The notes beneath the pieces are model-generated. The model had not been told where the DNA came from and searched no databases. It saw only the letters and a program-made list of their open reading frames with translations. Shown piece after piece: positions 55,709 through 64,000 of a DNA stretch of 64,000 nt; within the stretch, counting starts at the first letter, position 1, and the number at the start of each line of letters is the position of its first letter. Source of the stretch: Micromonospora purpureochromogenes. Lineage in GTDB: Bacteria; Actinomycetota; Actinomycetes; Mycobacteriales; Micromonosporaceae. The stretch covers positions 3,410,001-3,474,000 of the forward strand of contig NZ_LT607410.1 in NCBI RefSeq assembly GCF_900091515.1, in the 5' to 3' direction. The position numbers and the translations under genes were made by a program.

Positions 55709-56532
55709 GGGCTGGTGATCCAGCGGTCACGCAGGCCGGCGAGGATCGCCACCGAGACGGTGAGCAGGATCAGGCTGAGCACGATCGCCGCGTCCAGGTC
55801 GGTCTCCAGGGCCAGGTAGACGGCGAGCGGCATGGTCTGGGTGCGGCCCGGATAGTTGCCGGCGAAGGTGATCGTCGCCCCGAACTCGCCCAGCGCCCGG
55901 GCCCAGCAGAGCACCGCGCCGGCGGCGACGCCGGGAGCGATCAGCGGCAGGGTGACGTGGGTGAAGGTGGTCCACCGGCCCGCGCCGAGGGTGGCCGCCG
56001 CCTCCTCGTAGCGGCTGTCCGCGCCGCGCAGCGCGCCCTCGACGGCGATGATCAGGAACGGCATCGCCACGAACGCCTCGGCGAGCACCACGCCGGTGGT
56101 GGTGAACGGCAGGGTGAGGCCGAAGGCAGCGTCCAGCCACCGCCCGAGCAGCCCGTTGCGGCCGAACACCAGCAGCAACGCCACGCCGCCGACGACCGGG
56201 GGCAGCACCAGCGGCACGGTGACCAGGGCCCGCACCACCCGACGGCCGGGGAACTCCAGCCGCGCCAGCAGCCAGGCCAGGGGGACGCCGCAGGCCAGGC
56301 AGAGCAGGGTGGCCAGGGTGGCGCACTGCACCGACAGCCGTAGCGCGGTGAGCACGCCCGGCGCGGTCAGCCGCTGCGGCAGCGTCGCCCACGGGGTACG
56401 CGCCAGCAGCCCGACCAGCGGCAGCACCAGGAAGAGCAGCCCCAGCCCGGCCGGTACGAGCAGCGCGACCGGCACCCGCCGGCCGGGCCGCCGGCGGGTA
56501 CGCGGCGCGGCGGCCCCCGGTGCGGCGGTCAC
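55705..56532 (-). CDS. modB: Molybdate ABC transporter permease
   Basis: A 275-residue protein with about six membrane helices and the coupling loop EEAAATLGAGRWTTFTHVTLPLIAPG (EAA motif). GTTITFAGN-type text (EFGATITFAGNYPGRTQTMPLAVY) is characteristic of ModB. Start and stop overlap modA and modC by four bases each. Confidence 0.94.
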   Translation of the reverse strand: MTAAPGAAAPRTRRRPGRRVPVALLVPAGLGLLFLVLPLVGLLARTPWATLPQRLTAPGVLTALRLSVQCATLATLLCLACGVPLAWLLARLEFPGRRVVRALVTVPLVLPPVVGGVALLLVFGRNGLLGRWLDAAFGLTLPFTTTGVVLAEAFVAMPFLIIAVEGALRGADSRYEEAAATLGAGRWTTFTHVTLPLIAPGVAAGAVLCWARALGEFGATITFAGNYPGRTQTMPLAVYLALETDLDAAIVLSLILLTVSVAILAGLRDRWITSP

Positions 56533-57314
56533 GACCCGGTGGGCGGCTGGAAGCCGGCGTCGGTGAGCACGGCGCGGCCCTGATCGGAGCGGATGTGGTC
56601 AACGAAGGCGCGGGCGGCGGTCGGGTTCGGCGCGTGCTTCAGCACCACCACCGGGTAGTCGTTGACGGCGCCGGCGGACTCGGGGAACTCCACGCCGTCG
56701 ACCTTCGCGGCGGCGGACCGGACGTCGGTGCGGTAGACCAGCGCGGCGTCGACCTCGCCGAGCGTCACCTTGGACAGCGCGCCCTTGACGTCCTGCTCCA
56801 GCGTCACCGGTGTCAGCTGCACGCCCGCCGCGCCGAGCACCTCGGCGGCGGCCGCGCCGCAGGGCACCTGCTCGGCGCAGAGCGCCACCTTGGCGCCGGG
56901 CCTGGTCAGGTCGGCCAACCCGGCGACCCCGGCGGGGTTGCCCTTCGGCACGGCGATGACGAGCCGGTTGCGGGCGAAGACGGTGGGGGAGCCGACGGTG
57001 GCGCCCGCGTCGGTGACGGTGGCCATGTTCTTAGGAGCGGCCGAGGCGAACACGTCCGCCGGGGCGCCCTGGGTGAGGTGGGTGGCCAGGGCCGAGCTGC
57101 CGGCGAAGTTGAAAATGACCCGCACACCCGGGTGCGCGTCCTCGAACTGGCGGCCCAGCGTGGTGAAGGACTCGGTCAGCGACGCGGCGGCGAAGACGGT
57201 CACGGCGCCGGTGACCCCGGTCGGGCCGCCGTCGTCGGCGTCGCCGCCGCAGCCGGCGAGGCCGAGCGAGGCCACCATCGGCAGGACGGCCAGCGCGGCG
57301 CGGACCCTCGTCAC
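56529..57314 (-). CDS. modA: Molybdate-binding lipoprotein
   Basis: A 261-residue substrate-binding protein with a lipobox (LGLAGC, residue 22). VTVFAAASLTESFTTLGRQF and FNFAGSSALATHLTQGAPADVFASA are the ModA start and oxyanion-contacting region; LVYRTDV and YPVVVLKHAPN complete the fold. Captures molybdate or tungstate outside the membrane. GTG overlaps the regulator stop. Confidence 0.95.
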   Translation of the reverse strand: MTRVRAALAVLPMVASLGLAGCGGDADDGGPTGVTGAVTVFAAASLTESFTTLGRQFEDAHPGVRVIFNFAGSSALATHLTQGAPADVFASAAPKNMATVTDAGATVGSPTVFARNRLVIAVPKGNPAGVAGLADLTRPGAKVALCAEQVPCGAAAAEVLGAAGVQLTPVTLEQDVKGALSKVTLGEVDAALVYRTDVRSAAAKVDGVEFPESAGAVNDYPVVVLKHAPNPTAARAFVDHIRSDQGRAVLTDAGFQPPTGS

Positions 57315-57727
57315 CAGCTGTTCCTCCCGCGCAGCGGCGCGGCCCGTTCGACCACGACCGTGGTGGATTTGATCACGGCGACCGCGACCGAGCCGACCGT
57401 CAGGCCCAGCTCGTCGACCGCCTCCCGGCTCATCAGCGAGACCACCCGGAACGGGCCGGCCTGGATGTCGACCTGCGCCATCACCGTGTCCCGGACGACG
57501 GCGGTGACGATCCCGCGCAGCCGGTTGCGGGCCGAGGAGAACTCGGCGCGCCCGTCCGGCTCGGCGGCCTGGGCCCGGACGAAGCCGGCCAGCTCGACGC
57601 CGTCGACCAGCCGGTGGCCGTGCTCGTCCCGGGTCGCCGGCAGGCGTCCGGCGTCCACCCAGCGCCGCACGGTGTCGGTGCTGACGCCCAACAGCTCGGC
57701 GGCCTCGCTGATCCGGAACACGGTCAC
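57311..57727 (-). CDS. Molybdate-responsive HTH-TOBE regulator
   Basis: A 138-residue protein: an excisionase/MerR-like helix-turn-helix (FRISEAAELLGVSTDTVRRW, residues 4-50) fused to a TOBE/mop molybdate-binding domain (about 65-130, RNRLRGIVTAVVRDTVMAQV). It is the first gene of the mod operon, so it probably binds molybdate and represses modABC. Leaderless: TAGGGT six bases before the GTG, within a 16-nt string identical to the tandem MerR start at 3481. Confidence 0.9.
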   Translation of the reverse strand: MTVFRISEAAELLGVSTDTVRRWVDAGRLPATRDEHGHRLVDGVELAGFVRAQAAEPDGRAEFSSARNRLRGIVTAVVRDTVMAQVDIQAGPFRVVSLMSREAVDELGLTVGSVAVAVIKSTTVVVERAAPLRGRNSW

Positions 57728-57857
57728 CGGGTCACCCTAGCGGCTCGCGTCTGCGTGGCGGAAGCGGTGACGTGCCTCGCGTACCCGAGGGTGATGGCGG
57801 GCGGACGGCCGCATCTGCGGGTGCGGCGGTGGGTCCGGCGGGCGCCGGCGCGACGAC

Positions 57858-57894
57858 GGCGGTCGGCCGCCGCGGAACGCGACGACCGACCGCC
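57858..57894. terminator. Terminator hairpin after the M4 protease gene
   Basis: GGCGGTCGG and CCGACCGCC form a perfect 9-bp stem with a 19-base loop, just downstream of the minus-strand protease gene. Confidence 0.5.
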
Positions 57895-57910
57895 GGTGGT
57901 ACGGGTCGGA

Positions 57911-59965
57911 TCAGCTCAGGGTGAGCGCGGTGTCGTCCACCACGAAGGACGTCTGCAGCGAGCTGTCCTCCACCCCGCTGAACGAGATGGTCGCGGTGGT
58001 GCCGGCGAGCGAGGAGACGTCGAAGGTCTTCTGCACGTAGCCGGCCGCGGCGTTGACGTTGGAGTACGTCGCCAGGGTGGTGCCGCCGGCCTTGACGGTC
58101 AGCCTGTCGTACGCGGTGGTGCCCGACTCGGCCGTGTCGATGTGCAGCCAGAAGCTGAGGGTGGCGCGGCACCCGGCCGGGATGCTCACCGACTGCGACA
58201 GGGTGTCGGTGTGGGTGGAGCCGTACCCGTCCATCCAGGCCTTGTAGGAACCGCCGTGCGCGGCCTGGCTGGTCGAGTTGGTGATCACGCCCGAGGACGC
58301 GGTCCAGCTGACGGCGCCGGACTCGAAGCCGGGGTTGGCCAGCTTCTGGCCGGAGCAGGTGCCCGACGGCGGGGTGGTCGTGGTGGTCGGGGTCGGCGTC
58401 GGGCTGGTGCTGCACGTCGGGTCGGCGGTCTGGGCCGGGACGCTGACGGCGTTCCAGGCGGCCTTGACCGTGTCGAACTCGGCGCAGCTGCCCGGGTAGA
58501 GGTTCTTGGCGGCCTGCAGCGTCCAGGTGCGGTACTTCAGGTACGACGAGGACGACGTCTTGAGCAGCATCGCGTTGTACATGATCTTGATGGCCTTCTG
58601 GATGCCGAGGCCGGTCACGGTGCTGCCGTTGCAGGTCGGGCTGGTCGGTTGGCCGTTAGTCGGGTTGCTGCCCATGGCCAGCAGGTAGAACCAGTGGTTG
58701 CCGGGGCCGGCCGCGGCGTGCACCTCCTGGGTGGGAATGCTGCTGGAGTAGCAGTTGGCGTCACCCACCGCAGACGGGTTGTACATGTTGCGGATCGGGC
58801 CGTTGCCGACCAGGTTGATCTTCTCGCCGACCAGGAAGTCCGGGGCGTCGTAGGTGGAGGGCTCGTTGGCGAACCACTCGGTGGCGGCGCCGAAGGTGTC
58901 GGCGACGAACTCCTGGGTGTTGCCGCCGGAGATGCCGCCCGGCGTCTTGTCGTCGATGCCGTGGCCGATCTCGTGGGCGACCACGTCGATCGAGCTGATC
59001 CACTGACCGGCGGTGTTCTTGCCGATCTGGACCTGGGTCCCGTCGTAGTAGGCGTTCTGGTCGTTGAGGCCGACCCGGATCGGCCAGGCGCCGCCGGTGC
59101 CGTTGGCGCCGTTGCGGCCCAGCCACTGGGAGAGCATCTTGTGCTGGGTCTGCGCGGCGAAGAGCGCGTCGACGCAGCCGGTTTCCTTGCTCGTTCCGCT
59201 GCCGTTGCCCCACGCGTCGTCCGAGCCGGAGAACGTGGTGTTGGTGGCCGCGTCCTGGCAGCTCTGGTTGGTGACGTTCGGGTCCTTGAGCGAGTACGTG
59301 CTCCCGGACAGGGTGGTGTTGAGCGCCAGCGGGCTCGGCCCGTTGTAGTAACCGGTGCCGGTGCCGTCCATGACCCGTTCCCGGGTCCGCAGCACCTTTC
59401 CGGTGGCGGTGTCCACGTCCACGGTCAGCCGGCTCGGGCCCTCGGCCGAGGTGCCGGCGAGGGTGGTCTGCCAGGCCAGCGTGGGCGTGTCGGCGAGGTT
59501 GTAGACGACGAGGGTGGTGCCCTCGACCCCGGCGACCGTGCGCAGCTGGGCGCGGGCCGTCTTCTCCGCCGTCGCGGCGGTGAGCTTCGGGGTCGTGGCG
59601 ATCTCGCCGAGCGGCCGTTGCTGGGCCACCGAGGCGTAGGTGACCTGGCCGGCGGAGTTCGTGGCCAGGACGAAGTCGCCGCCCTCCACCGGCAGGCCCT
59701 TGTAGGTGCGCTCGTACGGCACGTACTGGGTGCCCGCGGAGGAGATGACCGGCTTCTGGACGAACCCGTCGTTGGCGCCGGCGTGCAGGTACTGCGGCCG
59801 GCTGGCCACCAGCGAGCTGGCCGCGCTGGCGGCGAGCGCGCGGGCCTCGGCGGGTGCCGGGGCCGGGCTCGGGGGTGCGGCCTGGACGGCCGCCGCGGTT
59901 CCCGCGGCGAGCAGGCCGGCCGCTGCCGCGCCGGAGAGCGCGACGAGGCGAGGTGAGATCTTCAA
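57911..59965 (-). CDS. Secreted M4 thermolysin-like metallopeptidase with C-terminal accessory domain
   Basis: A 684-residue preproprotein: signal peptide (1-30), FTP/PepSY propeptide (about 50-200), M4 catalytic domain (about 205-520) with zinc site DVVAHEIGHGID, GGNTQEFVADTFG (third ligand Glu) and HAAAGPGNHWFYLL (catalytic His); then a Thr/Pro linker and a C-terminal beta-sandwich (about 545-684) closely similar to that of the M28 aminopeptidase at 37059. The shared domain probably binds a wall or extracellular polymer. Start ATG 59965. Confidence 0.95.
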   Translation of the reverse strand: MKISPRLVALSGAAAAGLLAAGTAAAVQAAPPSPAPAPAEARALAASAASSLVASRPQYLHAGANDGFVQKPVISSAGTQYVPYERTYKGLPVEGGDFVLATNSAGQVTYASVAQQRPLGEIATTPKLTAATAEKTARAQLRTVAGVEGTTLVVYNLADTPTLAWQTTLAGTSAEGPSRLTVDVDTATGKVLRTRERVMDGTGTGYYNGPSPLALNTTLSGSTYSLKDPNVTNQSCQDAATNTTFSGSDDAWGNGSGTSKETGCVDALFAAQTQHKMLSQWLGRNGANGTGGAWPIRVGLNDQNAYYDGTQVQIGKNTAGQWISSIDVVAHEIGHGIDDKTPGGISGGNTQEFVADTFGAATEWFANEPSTYDAPDFLVGEKINLVGNGPIRNMYNPSAVGDANCYSSSIPTQEVHAAAGPGNHWFYLLAMGSNPTNGQPTSPTCNGSTVTGLGIQKAIKIMYNAMLLKTSSSSYLKYRTWTLQAAKNLYPGSCAEFDTVKAAWNAVSVPAQTADPTCSTSPTPTPTTTTTPPSGTCSGQKLANPGFESGAVSWTASSGVITNSTSQAAHGGSYKAWMDGYGSTHTDTLSQSVSIPAGCRATLSFWLHIDTAESGTTAYDRLTVKAGGTTLATYSNVNAAAGYVQKTFDVSSLAGTTATISFSGVEDSSLQTSFVVDDTALTLS

Positions 59966-60439
59966 AGGGGCGCTCCTGTTCTGGGTCGGCGCGTCCGTTG
60001 CCCGGTGGGGTGGCGCGCCGGTCGAGCGAAAGCAGGTGCGACGGCGGTCTCCGGAGCTGCCGGCGTGCCCGGAGTGACGACCGGCCGTCGCGCGTCGCCG
60101 GGGGTTGGCGACGTGCTGGAGGCACGATCACACGCGCAACCATTGATATCAATGGGTTGACTCGGGCAACCGATGGTGGTGGCGTTCATCCGGTTGTTTC
60201 GGTCAGGTGAACGGGGGTCCACCCGTCGCGGTCTGAACAGGTGATCTCTGTCGGGGACGCGGGACGGCCGCTGCCTGACTCGCGCGTTTTGCCGCTAGGT
60301 GCATGTTGCGTGCACAGGTGCAGAGCGGCGGCAATCCGTCATGTTCGCCCTGTCCGTCATGGTGGCTGGATCACCAGAGGGCCACCTGACCTGGCCCGAC
60401 CAACGGGCAGCCGGCACCCGGCAGGGGCACAATGTGGCC
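59966..60439. other. Intergenic region upstream of the M4 protease
   Basis: About 470 bases between divergent units. No gene is credible. It contains a perfect palindrome at 60140-60155 (separate entry) and must hold the promoters of both neighbours. Confidence 0.5.
60140..60155. promoter_or_regulatory. Perfect 16-bp palindrome, operator candidate
   Basis: CCATTGATATCAATGG is perfectly self-complementary and much richer in A/T than its surroundings. It lies 175 bases upstream of the M4 protease start and about 285 upstream of the gene at 60440. Confidence 0.5.
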
Positions 60440-60799
60440 ATGCGGCAGGGGTTCGCTCACCAGGCGGTTCTCGACATGGCGCCGGACGCCGATCCGGGCG
60501 CGCCCGGGGCGGCCATCACCACGGCCCTGTGCGGCCACTGGGAACACGAGCCGCCCTGTCCGGTGGCCCCCCACCACACCCGGGCCGAGCGGTCCGGTGA
60601 CGAGGTACGCCTGCACATCCTCTTCGCGACCGAACCGCACCTGGAGGAGCGGGTGCGGCAGGACATCGACCGTGCCCTGGCGCGCGGCGAGCTGCGCGGC
60701 CCCGACGGCGGGACGACCCGGTGGCGGCTGCGGCTGAGCGGACCGAGCGAGCCGTCGCCCGGGGAGGCGGAGCACCTCGAGCGGCTGACCCGCGGCTAG
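60440..60799 (+). CDS. Hypothetical protein
   Basis: A 119-residue soluble protein. The N-terminal part contains ALCGHWEHEPPCPVAPHHT, a cluster of Cys and His that could bind a metal; the rest (EVRLHILFATEPHLEERVRQ, GTTRWRLRLSGPS) looks like an alpha/beta fold. No family is recognised. ATG 60440 or an in-frame GTG six bases earlier. Confidence 0.6.
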   Translation: MRQGFAHQAVLDMAPDADPGAPGAAITTALCGHWEHEPPCPVAPHHTRAERSGDEVRLHILFATEPHLEERVRQDIDRALARGELRGPDGGTTRWRLRLSGPSEPSPGEAEHLERLTRG

Positions 60800-60933
60800 A
60801 GCGTGTCTTTCGGATGTGTGATTGAGGGTCCGCCATCACCTCGTCCTGAGTGGATGGTGGCGTGAGCACCGGTAGGTCAACTGGTCCGGCTGCTCGACGA
60901 CGTGGCCGTCGCTGCGCTTCTATCCTGGCGGCT

Positions 60934-61374
60934 GTGGCCGCCCAATGGACGACCGCCGACGCCTGGGTCTTCTCCTCCATCCAGGGGACCGGCCCTGACG
61001 ACGGCTGCACACTGACCCAGATCATCACGAAGGCCGACGCGACAAACCACGCCATCCTGACCGAGGCCGAGTTCACCCGAGCCGTGCCCCGCCTGGTCGC
61101 CGCCGGTCTGATCGGCGCCGACGCCGAAGCCGATCTCTACTGGCCCACCGAGGCCGGACGGTCACTGTATCGACAACGGATGACACGACGTGGTCTGTCT
61201 GGCTGGCTGGACGTGATACCACCGGCGTTGCGCCGGCTCGGCGAGCCTCAGGACCGCCCTTGGTCCTTGCCGACCGGCGCCTTCGACCGCGCCACCCGCG
61301 AACATCTGAAGCGCGCCAGCGAGACTCTCAAGAGCCTGGGCGTACCCCGACAAGATCCAGGAGCCACACCCTGA
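60934..61374 (+). CDS. Hypothetical protein with winged-helix-like N-terminus
   Basis: A 146-residue protein. TTADAWVFSSIQGTGPDDGC, LTQIITKADATNHAILTEAEF and AVPRLVAAGLIGADAEADLYWPTEAG look like a winged-helix fold (two helices, then a wing ending in a basic residue set), as in small PadR/MarR-like proteins, but similarity is weak. GTG 60934 is preceded at seven bases by TATCCT, so the start is probably leaderless. Confidence 0.6.
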   Translation: MAAQWTTADAWVFSSIQGTGPDDGCTLTQIITKADATNHAILTEAEFTRAVPRLVAAGLIGADAEADLYWPTEAGRSLYRQRMTRRGLSGWLDVIPPALRRLGEPQDRPWSLPTGAFDRATREHLKRASETLKSLGVPRQDPGATP

Positions 61375-61628
61375 AGCGCCTGGCCAGAAGTCTTGTCCGT
61401 AACCCTCGGGTAGCCAGGGTGAGGTCCAGGGTGCGGTGGTGATGAGGTTCTGGTCGAGGGTGCGGTGGCGTACCCGTGCGCGGGGCGCATACTGATCGTG
61501 GCCTCGTCGTGGTCTGGTCCTGTGTGGTAGCCGAATCCAAACCCCGACGGGGCCTTGACGTCGGCAGCAACATCAACTCGGGCGAGTTACGGACATTACT
61601 TCCGGCAGCCCCGCTGAGGACTGGGCAT
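61375..61628. other. Gap with a short direct repeat
   Basis: AGGGTGCGGTGG occurs twice about 33 bases apart in the first third. No gene is credible. The first bases after the previous stop look like degenerate coding sequence. Confidence 0.4.
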
Positions 61629-62066
61629 ATGGGACTGCAATACGCATACTTTACGGCCGAGGATGACGAGGCCGCCGCGGCGGCCTTCGCGCTGGGGGCA
61701 TGGCCACCGCCCACCTTCCCCACCGAGGAAATCGGGCTGACCGAGGACGTCCGGCTGGACGACCTTGCTGATCTGGAAAGTCTGCTCACCGGCCGGAGCG
61801 CCCAAGTGATCACGGCGGATCCCCGGTGCTACGCCAAGATTGTCACCGAGTTCGACGAGGATGCGGGTGTCGACCTGTGCGGCATCATGGCGGTGACCGA
61901 CACGTTCATCCAGGCGCTGGCCGCCGCAGACCTGTCCACGCTGCGAAAAATGTCTCACGGCTACTACGGTTACGACTACTACGTGGGCGCCTTGCGGGCG
62001 CTGGCGGCCGTTGCACAGCACGCGGTGGCGCGTGGGCATCGCATGTACTGCTTCTGGGTGGTGTGA
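61629..62066 (+). CDS. Hypothetical protein
   Basis: A 145-residue acidic soluble protein starting MGLQYAYFTAEDDEAAAAAF and ending HRMYCFWVV. A Tyr-rich segment (HGYYGYDYYVGALRALAAV) lies near residue 120. GAGGA at 61616-61620 supports ATG 61629. It resembles small proteins of unknown function that occur singly in actinobacteria; no role is suggested. Confidence 0.65.
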   Translation: MGLQYAYFTAEDDEAAAAAFALGAWPPPTFPTEEIGLTEDVRLDDLADLESLLTGRSAQVITADPRCYAKIVTEFDEDAGVDLCGIMAVTDTFIQALAAADLSTLRKMSHGYYGYDYYVGALRALAAVAQHAVARGHRMYCFWVV

Positions 62067-62183
62067 CTCCTGGAACCCACCCCGGCCGCCAATGGTTACG
62101 TGCAGAACTTCAGGACAACTGCTTAGACCCGTCCGCCGCCCGGTGTCCCGGGGCCGTGGGCGCGGCTGACCTACCATGCGGGC

Positions 62184-63086
62184 GTGGCGAACTTCGATGC
62201 GTCGTCGGCGGTCACGATGGTCTGGCAGCGGCAGAGCGTCTGGTCGCATGCCGCGGCGGCCGAGAAACGGCGCGTCGTGCGCGCACGGCGTACGGTCGCC
62301 GGCCTCACCATCGGCGCCGCCGTCGCCGGCTCCCTCGCCACCCAGCTCGGCGAGTCGCACCGGACGGCCAGCCGCGCGCTGGCCATCCTCGCCGCCGCCG
62401 CGCTGCTGCTGGTGCCGGTGGCGGCGAGGTGGACCTCGCGGGACACGGTCCACGCGTGGACCCGGCTGCGGTCGGTCTCCGAGGCGTTGAAGGCCGACGT
62501 CCACCGCTACCTGGCCGGGGTGGCGCCGTTCGCCGGCGCCGACCGCGACCGGGTGCTGCTGCGGCGCGCCGACACCCTGCTGGACGACTCGGGTGACCTG
62601 GTCGGGCGGACCGTCGGCCGCGCGCCGGTCGCCCGGCCGCTGCCCGACATCCACGACGTGCCGAGCTATCTCACCGCCCGGGTGCGGGGGCAGGTGACGG
62701 GCTACTACACGCCGATGGCGCGGCGGATGGCCCGGCTGGCCGCGCGCGTCCGGTGGGCCGCGACGGCGGTGACCGTGGCCAGCGCCCTGCTCGCCGCGAC
62801 CGTCGGGGTGCTCGGCGACGGGCTGGGCCTGACCGCGTGGCTCGGGGTCGCGGCGACCGTGACGACCGCCCTGGTCGGCTACGGGGCCGCGGAGCAGTAC
62901 GAGGCCCAGCAGATCGAGTTCGCCCGGACGGCCGACCAGCTGACCCGGCTCTGCGTGACCCGCGAGACCGGGCACGGCTGGACCGACGACGACGCGTTCG
63001 TCGCCGAGGCCGAGCGGATCATCTCGCTCTCCAACGAGGGCTGGATGGCGAAGATGATTGAAGAAGATGGCGCAGCGCAGCAGTGA
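62184..63086 (+). CDS. SLATT/DUF4231-like membrane protein
   Basis: A 300-residue protein with two hairpins of membrane helices (about 38-58 and 66-84; about 190-212 and 216-236) separated by a soluble region, and a C-terminal helix (YEAQQIEFARTADQLTRLC). This layout fits the SLATT / DUF4231 group, whose members are predicted pore-forming effectors in nucleotide-signalled conflict systems. No nucleotide synthetase is next to it in the window. GTG start, with TACCAT seven bases upstream. It directly precedes fxsA. Confidence 0.7.
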   Translation: MANFDASSAVTMVWQRQSVWSHAAAAEKRRVVRARRTVAGLTIGAAVAGSLATQLGESHRTASRALAILAAAALLLVPVAARWTSRDTVHAWTRLRSVSEALKADVHRYLAGVAPFAGADRDRVLLRRADTLLDDSGDLVGRTVGRAPVARPLPDIHDVPSYLTARVRGQVTGYYTPMARRMARLAARVRWAATAVTVASALLAATVGVLGDGLGLTAWLGVAATVTTALVGYGAAEQYEAQQIEFARTADQLTRLCVTRETGHGWTDDDAFVAEAERIISLSNEGWMAKMIEEDGAAQQ

Positions 63087-63173
63087 CATCACAGCGAGTG
63101 CAATATATTATCTTCGATGGTGTCGTCGACCGTGGATGTCGACCGACCATCAACCGCATATGGGGGAACCGAC

Positions 63174-63359
63174 GTGGATCGCATCGCAGTCCGTCCCGAC
63201 CCGACCCCGACCCCGAGCCCGCCGCCACTGGACGACCTGCGGCACACACCGCTCGGCCAGATCTCCCTCTCCCGGGCGAGCGCCGTCGCCCGTGTCCACG
63301 ACCGCAGGGTCGACCGCCCGACCGGCGTCGATGTCGCAGGCTTCGGCTCTTCGATCTGA
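63174..63359 (+). CDS. fxsA: FxsA: FxSxx-COOH precursor peptide
   Basis: A 61-residue peptide ending in FGSSI, which satisfies the C-terminal FxSxx motif that defines FxsA precursors. The middle (PLDDLRHTPLGQISLSRAS, then VARVHDRRVDRPTGVDVAGF) is typical. GTG 63174 follows a G-rich site (GGGGGAA); an in-frame GTG at 63117 is less likely. The precursor is modified by the radical SAM enzyme encoded immediately downstream, whose start overlaps its 3' end by 29 bases. Confidence 0.85.
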   Translation: MDRIAVRPDPTPTPSPPPLDDLRHTPLGQISLSRASAVARVHDRRVDRPTGVDVAGFGSSI

Positions 63360-64000
63360 CGCTGGCGGGCCGGGCAAGAAGCCGCCCGGGCGGGTCAGCC
63401 CGCTGAGTCAGTACGTGCTCAAGCTGACCAGCCGCTGCGACCTCGCCTGCGACCACTGCTACGTCTACCAGCATCCCGACCAGTCCTGGCGCCACCAGCC
63501 GCATGTGATGGCGGCGTCCACACTGGAGCGGGCGGCGCGCCGGATCGCCGAACACGCCGCGGCGCACGGGCTCGACACCGTCCGCGTCGTGCTGCACGGC
63601 GGTGAGCCGCTGCTGGCCGGCGCGGGCGGCCTGGCCGCCGCCGCCGCCGAGCTGCGCCGCCGGATCGACCCGGTGGCGCGGCTCGACCTGCGGATGCAGT
63701 CCAACGGCGTGCTGCTCACGCCGCGCATCTGCGACGTGCTGGTCGCGTACGACGTGAAGGTCGGCATCTCGCTCGACGGCGATCTGGCGGCCAACGACCT
63801 GCACCGCCGCTACGCCAGCGGCCAGAGCAGCCACGCCGCCGTGCTGCGCGGGCTGGCGCTGCTGCGCCGCCCCGAATACCGGTCCAGCTACGCGGGCATC
63901 CTGTGCACCATCGACCTGGCCAACGACCCGGTCGCGGTCTACGAGGCGCTGCTGGCCCAGGAGCCGCCGCAGATCGACTTCCTGCTTCCGCACGCCAACT
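63331..64000 (+). CDS. fxsB: FxsB-type radical SAM/SPASM maturase (partial, runs off the window)
   Basis: The frame opens at ATG 63331 inside fxsA and is open to the window end (223 codons seen). SQYVLKLTSRCDLACDHCYVYQHPDQSW contains the C-x3-C-x2-C cluster motif (residues 40-47), followed by VVLHGGEPLLAG and LRMQSNGVLLT. FxsB enzymes cross-link residues of FxsA, and FxsA/B loci often include TIR-like and TPR conflict proteins, which would lie beyond the right edge. Confidence 0.9.
   Translation, partial: MSQASALRSDAGGPGKKPPGRVSPLSQYVLKLTSRCDLACDHCYVYQHPDQSWRHQPHVMAASTLERAARRIAEHAAAHGLDTVRVVLHGGEPLLAGAGGLAAAAAELRRRIDPVARLDLRMQSNGVLLTPRICDVLVAYDVKVGISLDGDLAANDLHRRYASGQSSHAAVLRGLALLRRPEYRSSYAGILCTIDLANDPVAVYEALLAQEPPQIDFLLPHAN

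Noticed and set aside
60803..60933. Possible insertion-sequence end (GAGCGTGTCTTTCGG...)
   Set aside because: It resembles the edge of an IS element, but no transposase remnant, matching inverted end or target duplication could be found.

Overview
The window is high-GC actinomycete DNA, most likely from Micromonospora or a close relative (Micromonosporaceae). Grounds are strong third-position G/C bias, GTG starts with 4-bp GTGA overlaps, many leaderless-looking starts (TAnnnT 6-8 bases before the start codon), an Rpf-LysM protein, F420-type reductase, a DinB-type protein and an FxsA/FxsB peptide system. The species call is inference. Most of it is ordinary chromosome; 16.6-28.3 kb is accessory.

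Layout. 0-16.5 kb: a secreted GH6 hydrolase; a UvrA-like ABC ATPase divergent from a two-domain MerR regulator; a cell-wall block (two paralogous D-Ala-D-Ala carboxypeptidases, a secreted cyclophilin, a VanX-type lipoprotein); a secreted metallopeptidase; two TetR/oxidoreductase pairs; a spore-photolyase-like radical SAM protein. 28.4-44 kb: a two-component system with a GerMN lipoprotein, a PadR-ABC exporter operon, a secreted M28 aminopeptidase, a MEDS sensor pair and an ArsR-MFS pair. 44-57.7 kb: smpB, htpG, an endolysin-like protein with a tiny acidic partner, rpf under a c-di-AMP riboswitch, a cation-transport cluster in which three transcription units carry the same 19-nt leader motif, and a modABC operon led by its own regulator. 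57.9-64 kb: an M4 protease, hypothetical genes, a SLATT-like membrane protein, and fxsA/fxsB running off the end.

The most unusual region is 16.6-28.35 kb. A promoter and a 43-codon leader ORF precede a rho-independent terminator, then an array of atypical tRNA genes interleaved with rtcB, the RNA-repair ligase. Readable members are Trp(CCA), Glu(CTC), Gly(GCC), Ala(TGC), rtcB, Arg(ACG) and a degenerate Gln(CTG); after about 9 kb come a degenerate Thr(TGT), Cys(GCA) with encoded CCA, and Met(CAT). Two of them (Ala, Met) share one 69-nt fold with a minimal D arm and no 8-9 linker. The leader ORF ends Cys-Gly-Trp-Arg-Arg-Gly-Trp-Arg-Arg-Gly; its codons TGT-GGC-TGG-CGA-CGA are those that the array's Cys, Gly, Trp and Arg(ICG) tRNAs would read, and its last codons can pair with the 5' arm of the terminator. 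My hypothesis is a stress-induced tRNA backup and repair operon: loss of cellular tRNAs stalls the leader ribosome, relieves termination, and releases reserve tRNAs plus RtcB.

The ~9 kb between the two half-arrays has lower GC and mosaic content. It holds a 1735-residue Avs-like protein (Cap4-type nuclease motif, P-loop NTPase, long helical C-terminus), a coupled 388-residue partner, a membrane protein, an accessory LexA, a start-less PD-(D/E)XK nuclease ORF and fragments of a SARP regulator and an epimerase. Antiphage defence and RNA repair thus sit side by side.
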